From NCBI GenBank assembly GCA_013349295.1, contig DUZW01000002.1, forward strand, positions 111,204-175,203: a stretch of DNA of 64,000 nucleotides, written 5' to 3'. Under the pieces are notes generated by a model, which was not told the origin of the DNA, made no database searches, and was given only the letters and a program-made list of their open reading frames with translations. The position numbers and the translations under genes are program-made. How positions within the stretch are numbered: position 1 is the stretch's first letter; every line of letters begins with the position of its first letter. The stretch comes from Deltaproteobacteria bacterium. GTDB lineage: Bacteria > Desulfobacterota > Desulfobulbia > Desulfobulbales > Desulfurivibrionaceae. Below are positions 29,173 to 38,059 of the stretch, piece by piece.

Positions 29173-29460
29173 TCAGCCATTCTCCTGCCGATTTGTTGCG
29201 TGGGCATCACAATACATTTTCCTGCATTGTTCACTGCAAAAAAATACAGACGTATCACTCTCCTGTAACACAAGTGCCTGCCTTTTGGGAATATAGATAT
29301 GACAAACAGGGTCTTGCACCAGCTGATCATGGACGGCAAGTTCACTCGTCCCGGTGGCCTGTCTCTCTCCCGTGGGCTCGACGGTTTTCTTTTTCCTGCT
29401 GCCTGTCAACAGACGGTATACGACATAGAGAAAGAGTGCGTAAATGAAGAGTTTAGCCAC
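29173..29460 (-). CDS. small membrane-anchored YHS/PP0621-like protein
   Basis: A 95-residue protein. The N terminus is one membrane span ([15 protein letters not shown]), followed by a basic linker and a cysteine-bearing C-terminal domain: [14 protein letters not shown] then [14 protein letters not shown]. The pattern DPVC...FCSxxC is that of YHS/TRASH-like metal-binding domains and of the PP0621 family; function is unknown. The start is GTG at 29460, which overlaps the folK stop by eight bases and so implies coupling; the longer frame runs inside folK. Confidence 0.7.
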   Translation of the reverse strand: MAKLFIYALFLYVVYRLLTGSRKKKTVEPTGERQATGTSELAVHDQLVQDPVCHIYIPKRQALVLQESDTSVFFCSEQCRKMYCDAHATNRQENG

Positions 29461-29971
29461 CGATTCGCTCCATGGCCCGCCACTCCTGCCGCTCCACCCC
29501 TGCCTGCGCCCGTAGTTCGAGGCAGAGTTCCAGATTTGTCCGGCCAAGGGTGGGATGCACATGTTCCGGCGCCAGTTCCGCCAGGGGCGCCAGCACGAAA
29601 AGCCGGCCGGCGATGTGCGGATGCGGCACGGTCAGTGTTTGGCTGTTTATCATCATCTCTCCATAATAGAGCAGATCCAGATCAACCGGTCTGTCTTTGG
29701 TCAGCGTTCGATCACGACCCATGTCCGTCTCAATGGCGAGCATGGCGGCCAGTAACTCCATGGGGGAAAGGGTGGTGGTGATTTCACCCACGGCATTGGT
29801 GAACCAGTGGGGTGTGTCCAGATCGACAGGCTCTGTCCGGTATGGGCTTGACAGCCGGTTCAGGATAATCCCCGCCACCTCGCCCAGCCGTTGCCAGGCG
29901 GCCATCAGGTTGCTCTGCCCGTCGCCGAGATTGGAGCCCAGCCCGATAAAGGCCTGTTGCGGTTTTTCCAT
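29453..29971 (-). CDS. folK: 2-amino-4-hydroxy-6-hydroxymethyldihydropteridine pyrophosphokinase
   Basis: The HPPK step of folate synthesis: transfers pyrophosphate from ATP to the pterin alcohol. The 172-residue protein has AFIGLGSNLGD at the N terminus, SSPYRTEPVD, WFTNAVGEI, and the signature DRPVDLDLLYYG followed by VPHPHIAGRLFVLAPLAEL. ATG 29971 with an AGAGG site is chosen; a longer frame upstream has no family similarity. It follows dapB by about 60 bp. Confidence 0.95.
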   Translation of the reverse strand: MEKPQQAFIGLGSNLGDGQSNLMAAWQRLGEVAGIILNRLSSPYRTEPVDLDTPHWFTNAVGEITTTLSPMELLAAMLAIETDMGRDRTLTKDRPVDLDLLYYGEMMINSQTLTVPHPHIAGRLFVLAPLAELAPEHVHPTLGRTNLELCLELRAQAGVERQEWRAMERIGG

Positions 29972-30030
29972 GGAGCCTCTTGTAAAAGTCCCCCCCTGAT
30001 GGGGAAGGGGAGTCAATTTGGAAGAAGTCC

Positions 30031-30840
30031 CTAAATATCCTGCAGACCCAGCACGTCGAACATGGTGTAGAGGCCGTTGGGCTGATTCACTACCCAGGCG
30101 GCGGCAAGGGCCGCGCCCTTGGCGAAGTTGTCCCGGCTGTGGGCCCGATGGCTGAGTTCCAGCCTCTCCCCCGCCCCGGCAAAATAAACAGTATGCTCGC
30201 CCACGATATCCCCGGCCCGGATGGTCTGGATGCCGATCTCCTTTTCGCCGCGCTCGCCGATTATCCCGTGTCGGCAATAGACCCCTACTTCCGGCAGGTT
30301 ACGTTTCACGCCTTCCGCCACCATCTCTCCCAGTTTCAGGGCCGTGCCGCTGGGCGCGTCTTTCTTCATCCGGTGATGGGCTTCGATGATCTCGATATCG
30401 TAGTCATCTCCCAATAGGGCGGCCATCTTTCTGGCAATCTTGAACAAGACATTGACGCCCACCGCCATGTTGGGGGATTGAACACAGGGAAAACTCCGAC
30501 TCAATTCGGCGAGTTCGCTCAGATTATCAGGGCTGAGGCCGGTGGTTCCGATGACCATGGCCTTCTTCGCCTTGGCCGCCTTGCGGGCCAGGGCCATGGT
30601 GGCCTCGTGAAAGGTGAAATCAATAACCACATCTCCCTGGTCCATGACTGTCTCGAAGCTGTCCGCCACCTGCACTCCCAGAAGACCGATCCCGGCCAGT
30701 TCGCCAAGATCCTTGCCGAGTTCAGGACCATCCGGCCGCTCAAAGCCGGCGGCCAAGGTCAACCCTTCCTGCTGCTGCACCATATAGCTGATCCGGCGGC
30801 CCATCCGTCCTGCGGCCCCGGCGACAATAACCTTGGTCAT
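30031..30840 (-). CDS. dapB: 4-hydroxy-tetrahydrodipicolinate reductase
   Basis: Reduces 4-hydroxytetrahydrodipicolinate with NAD(P)H in lysine/diaminopimelate synthesis. The 269-residue protein has the nucleotide-binding VIVAGAAGRMGRRI, the family signature EIIEAHHRMKKDAPSGTA, and SPNMAVGVNVLF. ATG 30840 follows GAGGAG; a farther frame start at 30858 is not needed. It is downstream of dapA, with a small hairpin in the gap. Confidence 0.96.
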   Translation of the reverse strand: MTKVIVAGAAGRMGRRISYMVQQQEGLTLAAGFERPDGPELGKDLGELAGIGLLGVQVADSFETVMDQGDVVIDFTFHEATMALARKAAKAKKAMVIGTTGLSPDNLSELAELSRSFPCVQSPNMAVGVNVLFKIARKMAALLGDDYDIEIIEAHHRMKKDAPSGTALKLGEMVAEGVKRNLPEVGVYCRHGIIGERGEKEIGIQTIRAGDIVGEHTVYFAGAGERLELSHRAHSRDNFAKGAALAAAWVVNQPNGLYTMFDVLGLQDI

Positions 30841-30863
30841 GATCTTCTCCTCAATCAATTATC

Positions 30864-30881
30864 AGCCGTCAGTTGACGGCT
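30864..30881. promoter_or_regulatory. hairpin between dapA and dapB
   Basis: AGCCGTCAGTTGACGGCT is a self-complementary 18-mer (stem at least 6 bp). It lies in the 62-bp dapA-dapB gap. It might trim or partly terminate the transcript. It lacks a T-run on the minus strand beyond one to two bases. Confidence 0.4.
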
Positions 30882-30902
30882 TTACTTCCGCCTTGACGTA
30901 AA

Positions 30903-31784
30903 TTACACCAACCCGTAAGCAGCGAGAACCTTCTTCAATTTTTCCTCATTGGCTTCGTTCATCTTGTACAGGGGCAAGCGCGGCAAGCCGGACTTGATCT
31001 TGCCCATCATCGTCAGGGCCGTCTTGGCAGGCACCGGATTGGTGTCGATGAACATCGCCTGTATCAGGGGAAGCAGCTTGTAGTGCAGCTCCTTGGCCAG
31101 GGCGATATCACCGGTCAGAGCGGCGTCCATCATCGCGGCCATGTCCTTGGGCGCCACGTTGGAGGTAACGGAGATCACCCCGGTGCCGCCGATCATCACG
31201 GTGGGCATGGAGGTGAAATCATCCCCGGACATGACTGCGAAATCCTTGGGACAGAGGCGGATGACCTGGCTGATCTGGTTGAGATCGGCGGTGGCCTCCT
31301 TGACCCCGACGATATTGGCGATCTGGGCGCAGCGGGCCACGGTCTCGGGCAGCATGTTGACGCTGGTTCGGCTCGGCACGTTGTAGAGAATGATGGGGAT
31401 ATCCACCGCCTCGGCCACCGCCTTGAAATGCTGATAGAGCCCTTCCTGGGACGGTTTGTTGTAGTAGGGGGTGATCATCAGGGCGCCATCCGCCCCGGCG
31501 TCCTTGGCCGCGCGGGTCAGCTCGATGGATTCGGCGGTGCTGTTGGACCCGGTTCCGGCCAGTACCGGCACCCGACCGGCAACGGTCTTGACGGTCAGCT
31601 CAATAACCCGACTGTGCTCCGCATGGGTCATGGTGGCGGATTCGCCGGTGGTCCCGCAAGGAACAATGCCATGGGTGCCGTTGGCAATCTGAAATTCGAT
31701 GAGATCCTTCAACCCCTGCTCGTCCAGCTTGCCATCAGTGAAAGGGGTAACGATGGCGACAAAGGCTCCGCGAAACTTGCTCAT
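30903..31784 (-). CDS. dapA: 4-hydroxy-tetrahydrodipicolinate synthase
   Basis: Condenses pyruvate with aspartate semialdehyde, the first committed step to diaminopimelate and lysine. The 293-residue protein shows GTTGESATMTHAEH, ALMITPYYNKPSQEGLYQHF, NVPSRTSVNM and the Schiff-base lysine in IVGVKEATADL. Length and motifs are standard. It lies between dapF (45-bp gap) and dapB. Ribosome site AGGAGGAAG precedes ATG 31784. Confidence 0.97.
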   Translation of the reverse strand: MSKFRGAFVAIVTPFTDGKLDEQGLKDLIEFQIANGTHGIVPCGTTGESATMTHAEHSRVIELTVKTVAGRVPVLAGTGSNSTAESIELTRAAKDAGADGALMITPYYNKPSQEGLYQHFKAVAEAVDIPIILYNVPSRTSVNMLPETVARCAQIANIVGVKEATADLNQISQVIRLCPKDFAVMSGDDFTSMPTVMIGGTGVISVTSNVAPKDMAAMMDAALTGDIALAKELHYKLLPLIQAMFIDTNPVPAKTALTMMGKIKSGLPRLPLYKMNEANEEKLKKVLAAYGLV

Positions 31785-31829
31785 AACTTCCTCCTGGTAT
31801 CTCTTAAAGCCAAAAAAGGGGTTCCCCCC

Positions 31830-32672
31830 TTACGATTTCGTCCGTATTGCTTCGCTGTGCAGCCGACCTTCGTAGATAAAATGAGCCGGTCCTTCCAGAT
31901 ATACCTCGGCAATCTCCTGCCCGGCCAAGGAGTAGTGGATGATCAGCTGCTCGCCGCCCGAGGTGGTCACCGCCACCGGCGGCCGCACCTGCCCGAGAAG
32001 CCCGGCGATGATGGCCGAGGATACGGCCCCGGTGCCGCAGGCCAAGGTTTCCCCTTCGACTCCGCGCTCGTAAGTGCGGACGATCAGGCCGTTGCCGTTC
32101 TGCTGCTGCACAAAGTTGACATTGGTCCCGGCAGGCTGAAAGTGCTCATGGAAGCGGATACTTCGCCCCCATTCCATCACCGGGGCTTGCCGAATGTCCT
32201 CCATGAAGAGCACGGCGTGGGGCACCCCGGTATTGAGGCTGTGCACCACCTGCTCCTCTCCGTTGACCAAGAGCTTCTCGTGCAGCCGCAGACCGGTGGG
32301 CGCGGTCATCTTGAGTTTGACCGAGTGGCCTGTCACCTCGGCCTCGATGAGTCCGGCCACGGTTTCAAAGCGCATCCGCGCAGGGGCTATGCCCTTGTCA
32401 TGGGCATAGCGGGCGGCACAACGTGCCCCATTGCCGCACATCTCTGCCCAACTGCCGTCACCGTTGAGAAACTGCCAGCGGAAATCCGCGGTCTCGCTCT
32501 TTTCAATGAAAATCAGGCCGTCCGCGCCGGCGGAAACCCGTCGTTCGCACACAGCCCTGGCAAAGGCGGGCATCTCTTCCTTGGGCAGAAAGGGGGCGCG
32601 GTGGTCAATGAGGATAAAGTCATTGCCGGTTCCACTCATCTTGGTGAAATCAATTGGAAATCCGATGCTCAT
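31830..32672 (-). CDS. dapF: diaminopimelate epimerase
   Basis: Converts LL- to meso-diaminopimelate without cofactor. The 280-residue protein contains FTKMSGTGNDFILID, the first catalytic cysteine in MCGNGARCAARYA, and the second in LACGTGAVSSAIIA. The start overlaps the lysA stop by four bases (ATGA). Downstream is dapA. Length agrees with the family. Confidence 0.97.
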   Translation of the reverse strand: MSIGFPIDFTKMSGTGNDFILIDHRAPFLPKEEMPAFARAVCERRVSAGADGLIFIEKSETADFRWQFLNGDGSWAEMCGNGARCAARYAHDKGIAPARMRFETVAGLIEAEVTGHSVKLKMTAPTGLRLHEKLLVNGEEQVVHSLNTGVPHAVLFMEDIRQAPVMEWGRSIRFHEHFQPAGTNVNFVQQQNGNGLIVRTYERGVEGETLACGTGAVSSAIIAGLLGQVRPPVAVTTSGGEQLIIHYSLAGQEIAEVYLEGPAHFIYEGRLHSEAIRTKS

Positions 32673-33934
32673 GCTTTTTGCTTCCCGAGAAAGTCGGGGA
32701 TGCTTTCCCCTTGAATCAAGGCTTCATAGGTTTCCCTGGCCCGGATCACATGAAATGCGTCCCCATGCACCAGCACCTCGGCCACCCTCGGCCTGGAATT
32801 GTAATTGGAGGACATGGAAAAGCCGTAGGCCCCGGCGCTCATCACCGCCAGAAGCTCGTCGGCCTCCACCGTGGGCATCATCCTTTCCCGGGCGAGAAAA
32901 TCGCCGGTTTCACAGATGGGCCCAACCACATCGGCCACCACCTGCTCCCGGCCCGGGCGTTCCACGGCCTGGATGAGGTGAAAGGCGTCATAGAGGCTGG
33001 GTCTGGCCAGGTCGTTCATCCCGGCATCAACGATGAGGAATTTTTTGAGCCCTTCCTTGGTGTACAGCACCTTGGTGACCAGCGCCCCGGCGTTGCCGAC
33101 GAGAACGCGGCCCGGTTCGAGAACCAAGGTGCAATCAAGCCCCCCCAGCTCCTGCTTGATGGCTTGAGCATACTCGGCAGGTTCGGGCGGCTCCTCGGCG
33201 TTGTAGCGGATGCCGAGCCCACCGCCGAGATCAAGATGGGTGATCGCGATCCCCTGTTCGGCCAGTTGAGCGATGAATCCCTTCACCTTGGCCAGCGATT
33301 CGACAAAGGGGGATACCTGGGTGAGCTGTGAACCGATATGGCAGCTTACCCCCTTGATTGTGATGTTGGGGAGCTCCCGGGCGGCGAGATAAACCCGCAG
33401 CGCCTCGCCGATGGGGATGCCGAACTTGTTCTTGGCAAGGCCGGTGGAGATATAGGCGTGGGTCTTGGGATCCACATCCGGGTTCACCCGGAAGGAGACC
33501 GGAGCCTTGAGCCCCATCCCTGCCGCCACTGCCTGGATCATGGCCAGTTCCTGCTCGGACTCCACGTTGAGCATGAGGATTCCTGCCTCCAGGGCCGCGC
33601 GGATCTCATGCGCGGTTTTACCTACCCCGGAATAGACGATCTTTTGGGGATCGACCCCGGCGGTGCGCGCCCGGAACAGCTCCCCTCCGGAAACGATGTC
33701 CGCGCCGCCGCCAAGGCTCGCAAAAAGACGAAGAATTGCGATGTTGGCGCAGGATTTGGCCGCAAAACAGGTGATATGGGGGATATCGGCAAAGGCGCGG
33801 TCAAAGGCGGCAAAATGCTGGGTCAGGGTGGCGGCGCTGTACAGATAAAAAGGGGTGCCCACCGCCTCTGCCACCGTCGGGACGGCGACATCCTCGCAGT
33901 ACAGGGTGTCATTCTTGTATTTGAAATCATGCAT
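32669..33934 (-). CDS. lysA: diaminopimelate decarboxylase
   Basis: PLP enzyme making lysine from meso-diaminopimelate. The 421-residue protein has the PLP lysine in CFAAKSCANIAIL, the glycine-rich HLDLGGGLGIRY, EPGRVLVGNAGALVTKVLY, and the C-terminal CETGDFLARERMMP and GAYGFSMSSNYNSRPR. ATG 33934 (MHDFKYKNDT) is preferred over an in-frame TTG at 33949. No clear ribosome site is present. It is followed by dapF with a 4-bp overlap and preceded by the repeat-rich gap after the lipoprotein gene. Confidence 0.96.
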   Translation of the reverse strand: MHDFKYKNDTLYCEDVAVPTVAEAVGTPFYLYSAATLTQHFAAFDRAFADIPHITCFAAKSCANIAILRLFASLGGGADIVSGGELFRARTAGVDPQKIVYSGVGKTAHEIRAALEAGILMLNVESEQELAMIQAVAAGMGLKAPVSFRVNPDVDPKTHAYISTGLAKNKFGIPIGEALRVYLAARELPNITIKGVSCHIGSQLTQVSPFVESLAKVKGFIAQLAEQGIAITHLDLGGGLGIRYNAEEPPEPAEYAQAIKQELGGLDCTLVLEPGRVLVGNAGALVTKVLYTKEGLKKFLIVDAGMNDLARPSLYDAFHLIQAVERPGREQVVADVVGPICETGDFLARERMMPTVEADELLAVMSAGAYGFSMSSNYNSRPRVAEVLVHGDAFHVIRARETYEALIQGESIPDFLGKQKA

Positions 33935-33949
33935 GGTTCGGTTTTTCAA

Positions 33950-34067
33950 TGAATAATAAAAAGTTGAGAATGTAACATTACAAAATGTTGCCTCATTCTC
34001 AATTCTTCATTCATCATTCTCCATTTTTCTTTCATTAAAGGGATGTTGCCTCACTCTCCATTCTTCA
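33950..34067. repeat. purine/pyrimidine inverted-repeat element (a), with tandem 25-mers
   Basis: The gap between the lipoprotein gene and lysA. Two copies of ATGTTGCCTCAYTCTCMATT extending to ATTCTTCA (33985-34009 and 34043-34067), 58 bp apart, with CATTCTCAACTTTT complements nearby. One strand is mostly A/G and the other mostly C/T. Similar designs follow argF, the HAD gene, the HEAT gene and glyQ. Confidence 0.7.
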
Positions 34068-34071
34068 CATT

Positions 34072-35130
34072 TCATTCTACACTATACAAGGATTCCATGG
34101 AGTGAGTGCTTTCGTTGGCCGGTCGGGCCTGGTCAAAGGCGGTGACCGAGTAATACCATACCCCTCTTCCCCGGGGCGGCTTTGCATCCAGAAAAGAAAG
34201 CCCTGCCCCGCCAACCTCGCCGATGAGTTCCGGGGTCGAGCCTTGCCCTGCCCGACGGTATATGCGATAACCGGCAAGATCGGGCTCGGCAACCATCTCC
34301 CAGATTATCTTGACCCCTTCGGCAGTGGCGACGGCCCGTACTTTTTGGGGCGGGGCCGGAGGCATAAGGTCGCGCGGAAGAGCACCGAGGGCCGGGCTTG
34401 ACATGCCGGCCGCCACGGTTCCAGCATGCAACCGCATGGCCCGGACCTTGTACCAGTAGTTTTTGCTGTTCCGCAACCCCTTGTCCGCATAGATCAACCC
34501 ATCAATCAACTCACCCGGCATCTCGGTAAAGAGTTCGCCATCGGTTGAACGGAAGACCTGATACCGTATGGGGTCGGAAACGAGCGTGCCATCCAGCAGG
34601 CCGGGGGGCGGCTGCCAGTACAGGGTAATGGATCTGTCCCCCCCTTCAACCCTGAAATTCATGGGGGCCAGGAGCGGGGTGTCCCAGACAACCGAAACGG
34701 TGTTTGAATCGTCGCTGCTGACAAACCAGCCCGCCTTGCTGCGGACACGATAAACATAGCGATGATTGGGGCGCAACAAGGTCTCCTGATAAAAAACCCG
34801 GCCTTTGTCTCCGCTTTCCGCCGTGATCTCTATGGGAGCGCCAAAGGGGATGGGGCAGTCGGGGCAGTAATCCTTTACGGGGATAACGGCCCGCAAGAGT
34901 TCAAATTTCTCAATCCGGTAGGGAAGACGTTCGCCCTGCACGGTTTGGCGGGGGTAAGACCAGCTGAGAGCCACCCCTTTTTCGTCAAGATGATAGTTCA
35001 GGTCGGTGATGGGCGCGGGCATCACCGTATCCGGCGGCACAGGCCTGGTTTTTTTGCCGCAGCCGCTTAAGCCCGTCATCAGACACAATCCCAAAAGCAC
35101 AACCACGATTTTTCCGGTGGCAGGCTTCAT
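34072..35130 (-). CDS. lipoprotein with fibronectin type III-like domains
   Basis: A 352-residue exported protein. The N terminus has a lipoprotein signal with lipobox LSGC at about residue 25 (LLGLCLMTGLSGCGKKTRP). The rest consists of two to three fibronectin type III-like modules, e.g. PAPITDLNYHLDEKGVALSW, YRVRSKAGW, PMNFRVEGGDRSITLYWQ, and WEMVAEPDLAGYRIYRRAG. Function is unknown; similar lipoproteins often sit after argH in related bacteria, to my recollection, which is unverified. ATG 35130 overlaps the argH stop as ATGA. It is probably anchored in the outer or inner membrane facing the periplasm. Confidence 0.8.
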   Translation of the reverse strand: MKPATGKIVVVLLGLCLMTGLSGCGKKTRPVPPDTVMPAPITDLNYHLDEKGVALSWSYPRQTVQGERLPYRIEKFELLRAVIPVKDYCPDCPIPFGAPIEITAESGDKGRVFYQETLLRPNHRYVYRVRSKAGWFVSSDDSNTVSVVWDTPLLAPMNFRVEGGDRSITLYWQPPPGLLDGTLVSDPIRYQVFRSTDGELFTEMPGELIDGLIYADKGLRNSKNYWYKVRAMRLHAGTVAAGMSSPALGALPRDLMPPAPPQKVRAVATAEGVKIIWEMVAEPDLAGYRIYRRAGQGSTPELIGEVGGAGLSFLDAKPPRGRGVWYYSVTAFDQARPANESTHSMESLYSVE

Positions 35131-36533
35131 CGGCCGAGTCCCAGGGCTTCTTCCGCGCGAGCGAGAGCCTCCGCCACCACCTTGCCTGAGGTGCCGCCCA
35201 GGGAAATCCGGCTGTTCACCGACCCCTCGATGGAGAGAACCTTGAAGACATCGTTCTCGATGACCTCGGAAAAGGTCTGGAGCTCCTTCAGGCTCAGCTC
35301 GGGGAGCTCCTTGCCGGTGCTGATGCAAAAAGCCACGGTACGCCCGACAATGGCATGGGCCTGACGGAAAGGAATATTTTTCCGCACCAGATAGTCGGCC
35401 AGATCGGTGGCGGTCATGTAGCCTCCGCCAAGCCCCGCAGCCAACCGCGCTTCGTTGAAGGTAAGATTGGCCAGCAGCTGGGCCATGATCGCCACGGACT
35501 GGGAGACTGTGTCCACCGTGTCGAACAGGGGTTCCTTGTCTTCCTGGAGATCGCGGTTATAGGTCATGGGCAGACCCTTGAGCAGCATCAGCAAAGACAC
35601 AAGGTTCCCCACCACCCGGCCGCTCTTGCCCCGGATCAGTTCAGGAATATCGGGATTTTTTTTCTGGGGCATGATGCTGCTGCCGGTGCAGAAGCTGTCG
35701 GCCAGGGTCACGAAGGAAAATTCCTCGGTGGTCCACAGCACCAGCTCTTCGGACAACCTGCTCAAGTGGATTTGGATCAGGCTGGCCGCCCCCATGAACT
35801 CGATGATATAATCCCGGTCCCCCACCGTATCCATGCTGTTGGCAGTGATTTTGGGGAAATCAAGCTCCCGGGCGACAAACTCGCGGTCGATGGGCAACCC
35901 GGTTCCGGCCAGGGCCGCGGCGCCCAAGGGCATGATATTGATCCGTTTCAGGGCGTCGCCGAGACGTTCCCGATCACGGCCGAACATTTCATAATAAGCC
36001 AGGAGATGGTGGGACACCAGGACCGGCTGGGCCCGTTGCAGATGGGTGTAGCCCGGCATCACCGCATGCTGGTATTTTCGGGCCAACACGACACAACTCT
36101 TTTGCAGCTCGGTGAGCAGCCCGATCAGACGGCGGCATTCTTCCCGCAGATAGAGACGAACATCAAGGGCCACCTGATCGTTACGGCTCCGGGCGGTGTG
36201 CAGTTTTTCCCCGGCCGGGCCGATCTTTTCCACCAGGGCCTTTTCAATGTTCATATGTATGTCTTCAAGCTCCGGCCTGAAGACAAACTCCCCGGCTTCG
36301 ATCTCCTGCTCTATCCGGTCAAGGCCCTGAACAATGAGCGCACCCTCTTCATTGCTGATCAACCCCTGTTTGGCCAGCATCCGGGCATGGGCCCGGCTTC
36401 CGGCGATATCGTGGCGAAAAAGGCGGGCATCGTAGTGGATAGAAGCGGTAAAGGCCTCCACCGAGGCTGCGGTCTTTCCCGCGAATCTGCCGCCCCACAT
36501 TGCCGGGTTATGTGTGTTCTGTGCCGAAGACAT
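35127..36533 (-). CDS. argH: argininosuccinate lyase
   Basis: Last step of arginine synthesis, splitting argininosuccinate to arginine and fumarate. The 468-residue protein begins with MWGGRFAG near residue 12, has HTARSRNDQVALDVRLYLRE, and the superfamily signature GSSIMPQKKNPDIPELIRGK with the catalytic Ser in the mobile loop. Length is normal. It is downstream of argG, separated by a repeat element, and overlaps the following lipoprotein gene by four bases. Confidence 0.97.
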   Translation of the reverse strand: MSSAQNTHNPAMWGGRFAGKTAASVEAFTASIHYDARLFRHDIAGSRAHARMLAKQGLISNEEGALIVQGLDRIEQEIEAGEFVFRPELEDIHMNIEKALVEKIGPAGEKLHTARSRNDQVALDVRLYLREECRRLIGLLTELQKSCVVLARKYQHAVMPGYTHLQRAQPVLVSHHLLAYYEMFGRDRERLGDALKRINIMPLGAAALAGTGLPIDREFVARELDFPKITANSMDTVGDRDYIIEFMGAASLIQIHLSRLSEELVLWTTEEFSFVTLADSFCTGSSIMPQKKNPDIPELIRGKSGRVVGNLVSLLMLLKGLPMTYNRDLQEDKEPLFDTVDTVSQSVAIMAQLLANLTFNEARLAAGLGGGYMTATDLADYLVRKNIPFRQAHAIVGRTVAFCISTGKELPELSLKELQTFSEVIENDVFKVLSIEGSVNSRISLGGTSGKVVAEALARAEEALGLGR

Positions 36534-36578
36534 AAGGTATTGCCTGGTTAGTTTTCAACTCTTTTCATCACTATGAAA

Positions 36579-36684
36579 GGTAACTCTGTCCAACAGTGCC
36601 ACAGATGCGAGAAAGAGGCCTGCGTAGTGTGTATTGCATGAGCAGGCCGATGACAAAGCAGATGTGGTGGGGTGGACAGTTACC
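36579..36684 (-). repeat. palindromic 3'-end repeat element, copy 3 (after argG)
   Basis: Read on the minus strand: GGTAACTGTCCACC, then CCACATCTGCTTTGTCATCG, GCCTGCTCATGC, GCAGGCCTCTTTCTCGCATC, ending GGACAGAGTTACC. The core matches copy 1 (2470-2577) at most positions. The argG TAA stop lies inside its first arm (GGTAAC). Confidence 0.85.
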
Positions 36685-37888
36685 TCTTCTTTTCCACCAG
36701 GGCCTGGATGGTCAGGCGCAAGGCGTTGAGGCGGATAAAACCGCCGGCATCCGACTGGGTATACACCTGATCTTCCTCGAAGGTGGCGAAACTTTCCTGG
36801 TACAGCGACTGATCGGATTTCCGCCCCACCGGGATGCAGTTGCCCTTGATCAGCTTGAGGCGGACCACACCGTTTACGGTTTCCTGGGCATTGTCCATGG
36901 TCTTTTGCAAAAGCTTCATCTCCGGCGAGAACCAGAAGCCGTTGTAAACGAGCTCGGCATAGCGGGGAATCAGGCCGTCGCGGATCTTCATGACCTCACG
37001 ATCCATGGTGATGGTCTCCAGATCCCGATGGGCCGCGCGCAGAATGGTGCCGCCAGGAGTTTCGTACACCCCGCGGGATTTCATGCCCACAAAGCGGTTC
37101 TCCACCATGTCCAGCCGACCGATGCCGTTGGCGCCGCCCAGCTCATTGAGCCGGGCCAGCATGGCCGCAGGGCTGAGGCGCTCGCCATTGATGGCCACCG
37201 GGTTGCCGTTGGCGAACTCCATTTCAATATAGGTCGGGACATCCGGGGCCTTTTCCGGAGAGACGGAAAGCTTGAACATGCTCTCCTCCGGCTCATTCCA
37301 GGGATCTTCCAGGATCCCGCCCTCAAAGCTGATGTGCAGGAGGTTTTCGTCGGAGCTATAGGGTTTCTCCTTGGTAACCGGCACGGGGATACCGTGCTTT
37401 TCCGCATAGGCCATGAGCTTGGTCCGGGAGTTGAGATCCCAGATCCGCCAAGGGGCGATGATGGTCAGTCTGGGGTTCAGAGCCAGATAGGTCAACTCAA
37501 AGCGGACCTGATCGTTGCCCTTGCCGGTGGCGCCGTGGCTTACCGCGTCGGCTCCCTCCGCCTCGGCAATCCGCACCTGTTCCCTGGCGATAACCGGTCG
37601 GGCCAGGGAGGTACCCAGCAGATAGGACCCCTCATAGATGGCATTGGCCCTAAAGGCAGGGAAGACATAGTCCCTGACAAACTCTTCGCGAAGATCGGAG
37701 ATGATGACCTTCTCGGCGCCGGTGGCCATGCCCTTGGCCCGGACCTTGTCCCAGTCTTCTTCTTGCCCCACATCGGCGGCAAAGGCCACTACCGGGACTT
37801 GATACTCTTCCCGCAGCCACTTGAGGATTACCGAGGTATCCAACCCGCCGGAATAGGCGAGGACGATCTTATTGATATTGGCAGCCAT
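36680..37888 (-). CDS. argG: argininosuccinate synthase
   Basis: Joins citrulline and aspartate with ATP. The 402-residue protein has the P-loop-like [19 protein letters not shown] at the N terminus, [26 protein letters not shown], and the C-terminal [11 protein letters not shown] 37888 follows AAGGAGA. Its stop codon is embedded in the repeat element, and argH follows on the same strand. The upstream gap to argF contains an inverted repeat of the purine/pyrimidine type. Confidence 0.97.
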   Translation of the reverse strand: MAANINKIVLAYSGGLDTSVILKWLREEYQVPVVAFAADVGQEEDWDKVRAKGMATGAEKVIISDLREEFVRDYVFPAFRANAIYEGSYLLGTSLARPVIAREQVRIAEAEGADAVSHGATGKGNDQVRFELTYLALNPRLTIIAPWRIWDLNSRTKLMAYAEKHGIPVPVTKEKPYSSDENLLHISFEGGILEDPWNEPEESMFKLSVSPEKAPDVPTYIEMEFANGNPVAINGERLSPAAMLARLNELGGANGIGRLDMVENRFVGMKSRGVYETPGGTILRAAHRDLETITMDREVMKIRDGLIPRYAELVYNGFWFSPEMKLLQKTMDNAQETVNGVVRLKLIKGNCIPVGRKSDQSLYQESFATFEEDQVYTQSDAGGFIRLNALRLTIQALVEKKR

Positions 37889-37927
37889 TGGCCGTGTTCT
37901 CCTTGGGTGCTTTAATGATTCAATGTA

Positions 37928-38058
37928 ACTCGTTAGCTCTGAAGTCTGAAGTCTGAAGTACATCACTCAATTGAGTATAACCTCGCAAAAAGTCGTCACC
38001 CCGTCGGCGGCCTGGGTCCAGTGCTGCTTCAGCCTTCTGTCTTCAATCTTCAGCCTTT
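37928..38058. repeat. purine/pyrimidine inverted-repeat element (b), after argF
   Basis: Plus strand: triple TCTGAAG words (near 37938) and, at the other end, CTTCAGCCTTCTGTCTTCAA and TCTTCAGCC. The arms are purine-rich and pyrimidine-rich imperfect complements around a 70-bp loop. It begins immediately past the argF stop. Confidence 0.65.
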
Positions 38059-38059
38059 T

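Noticed and set aside
31083..32714. Plus-strand frame of 543 codons opposite dapA and dapF
   Set aside because: Shadow of conserved genes; no independent evidence for translation.
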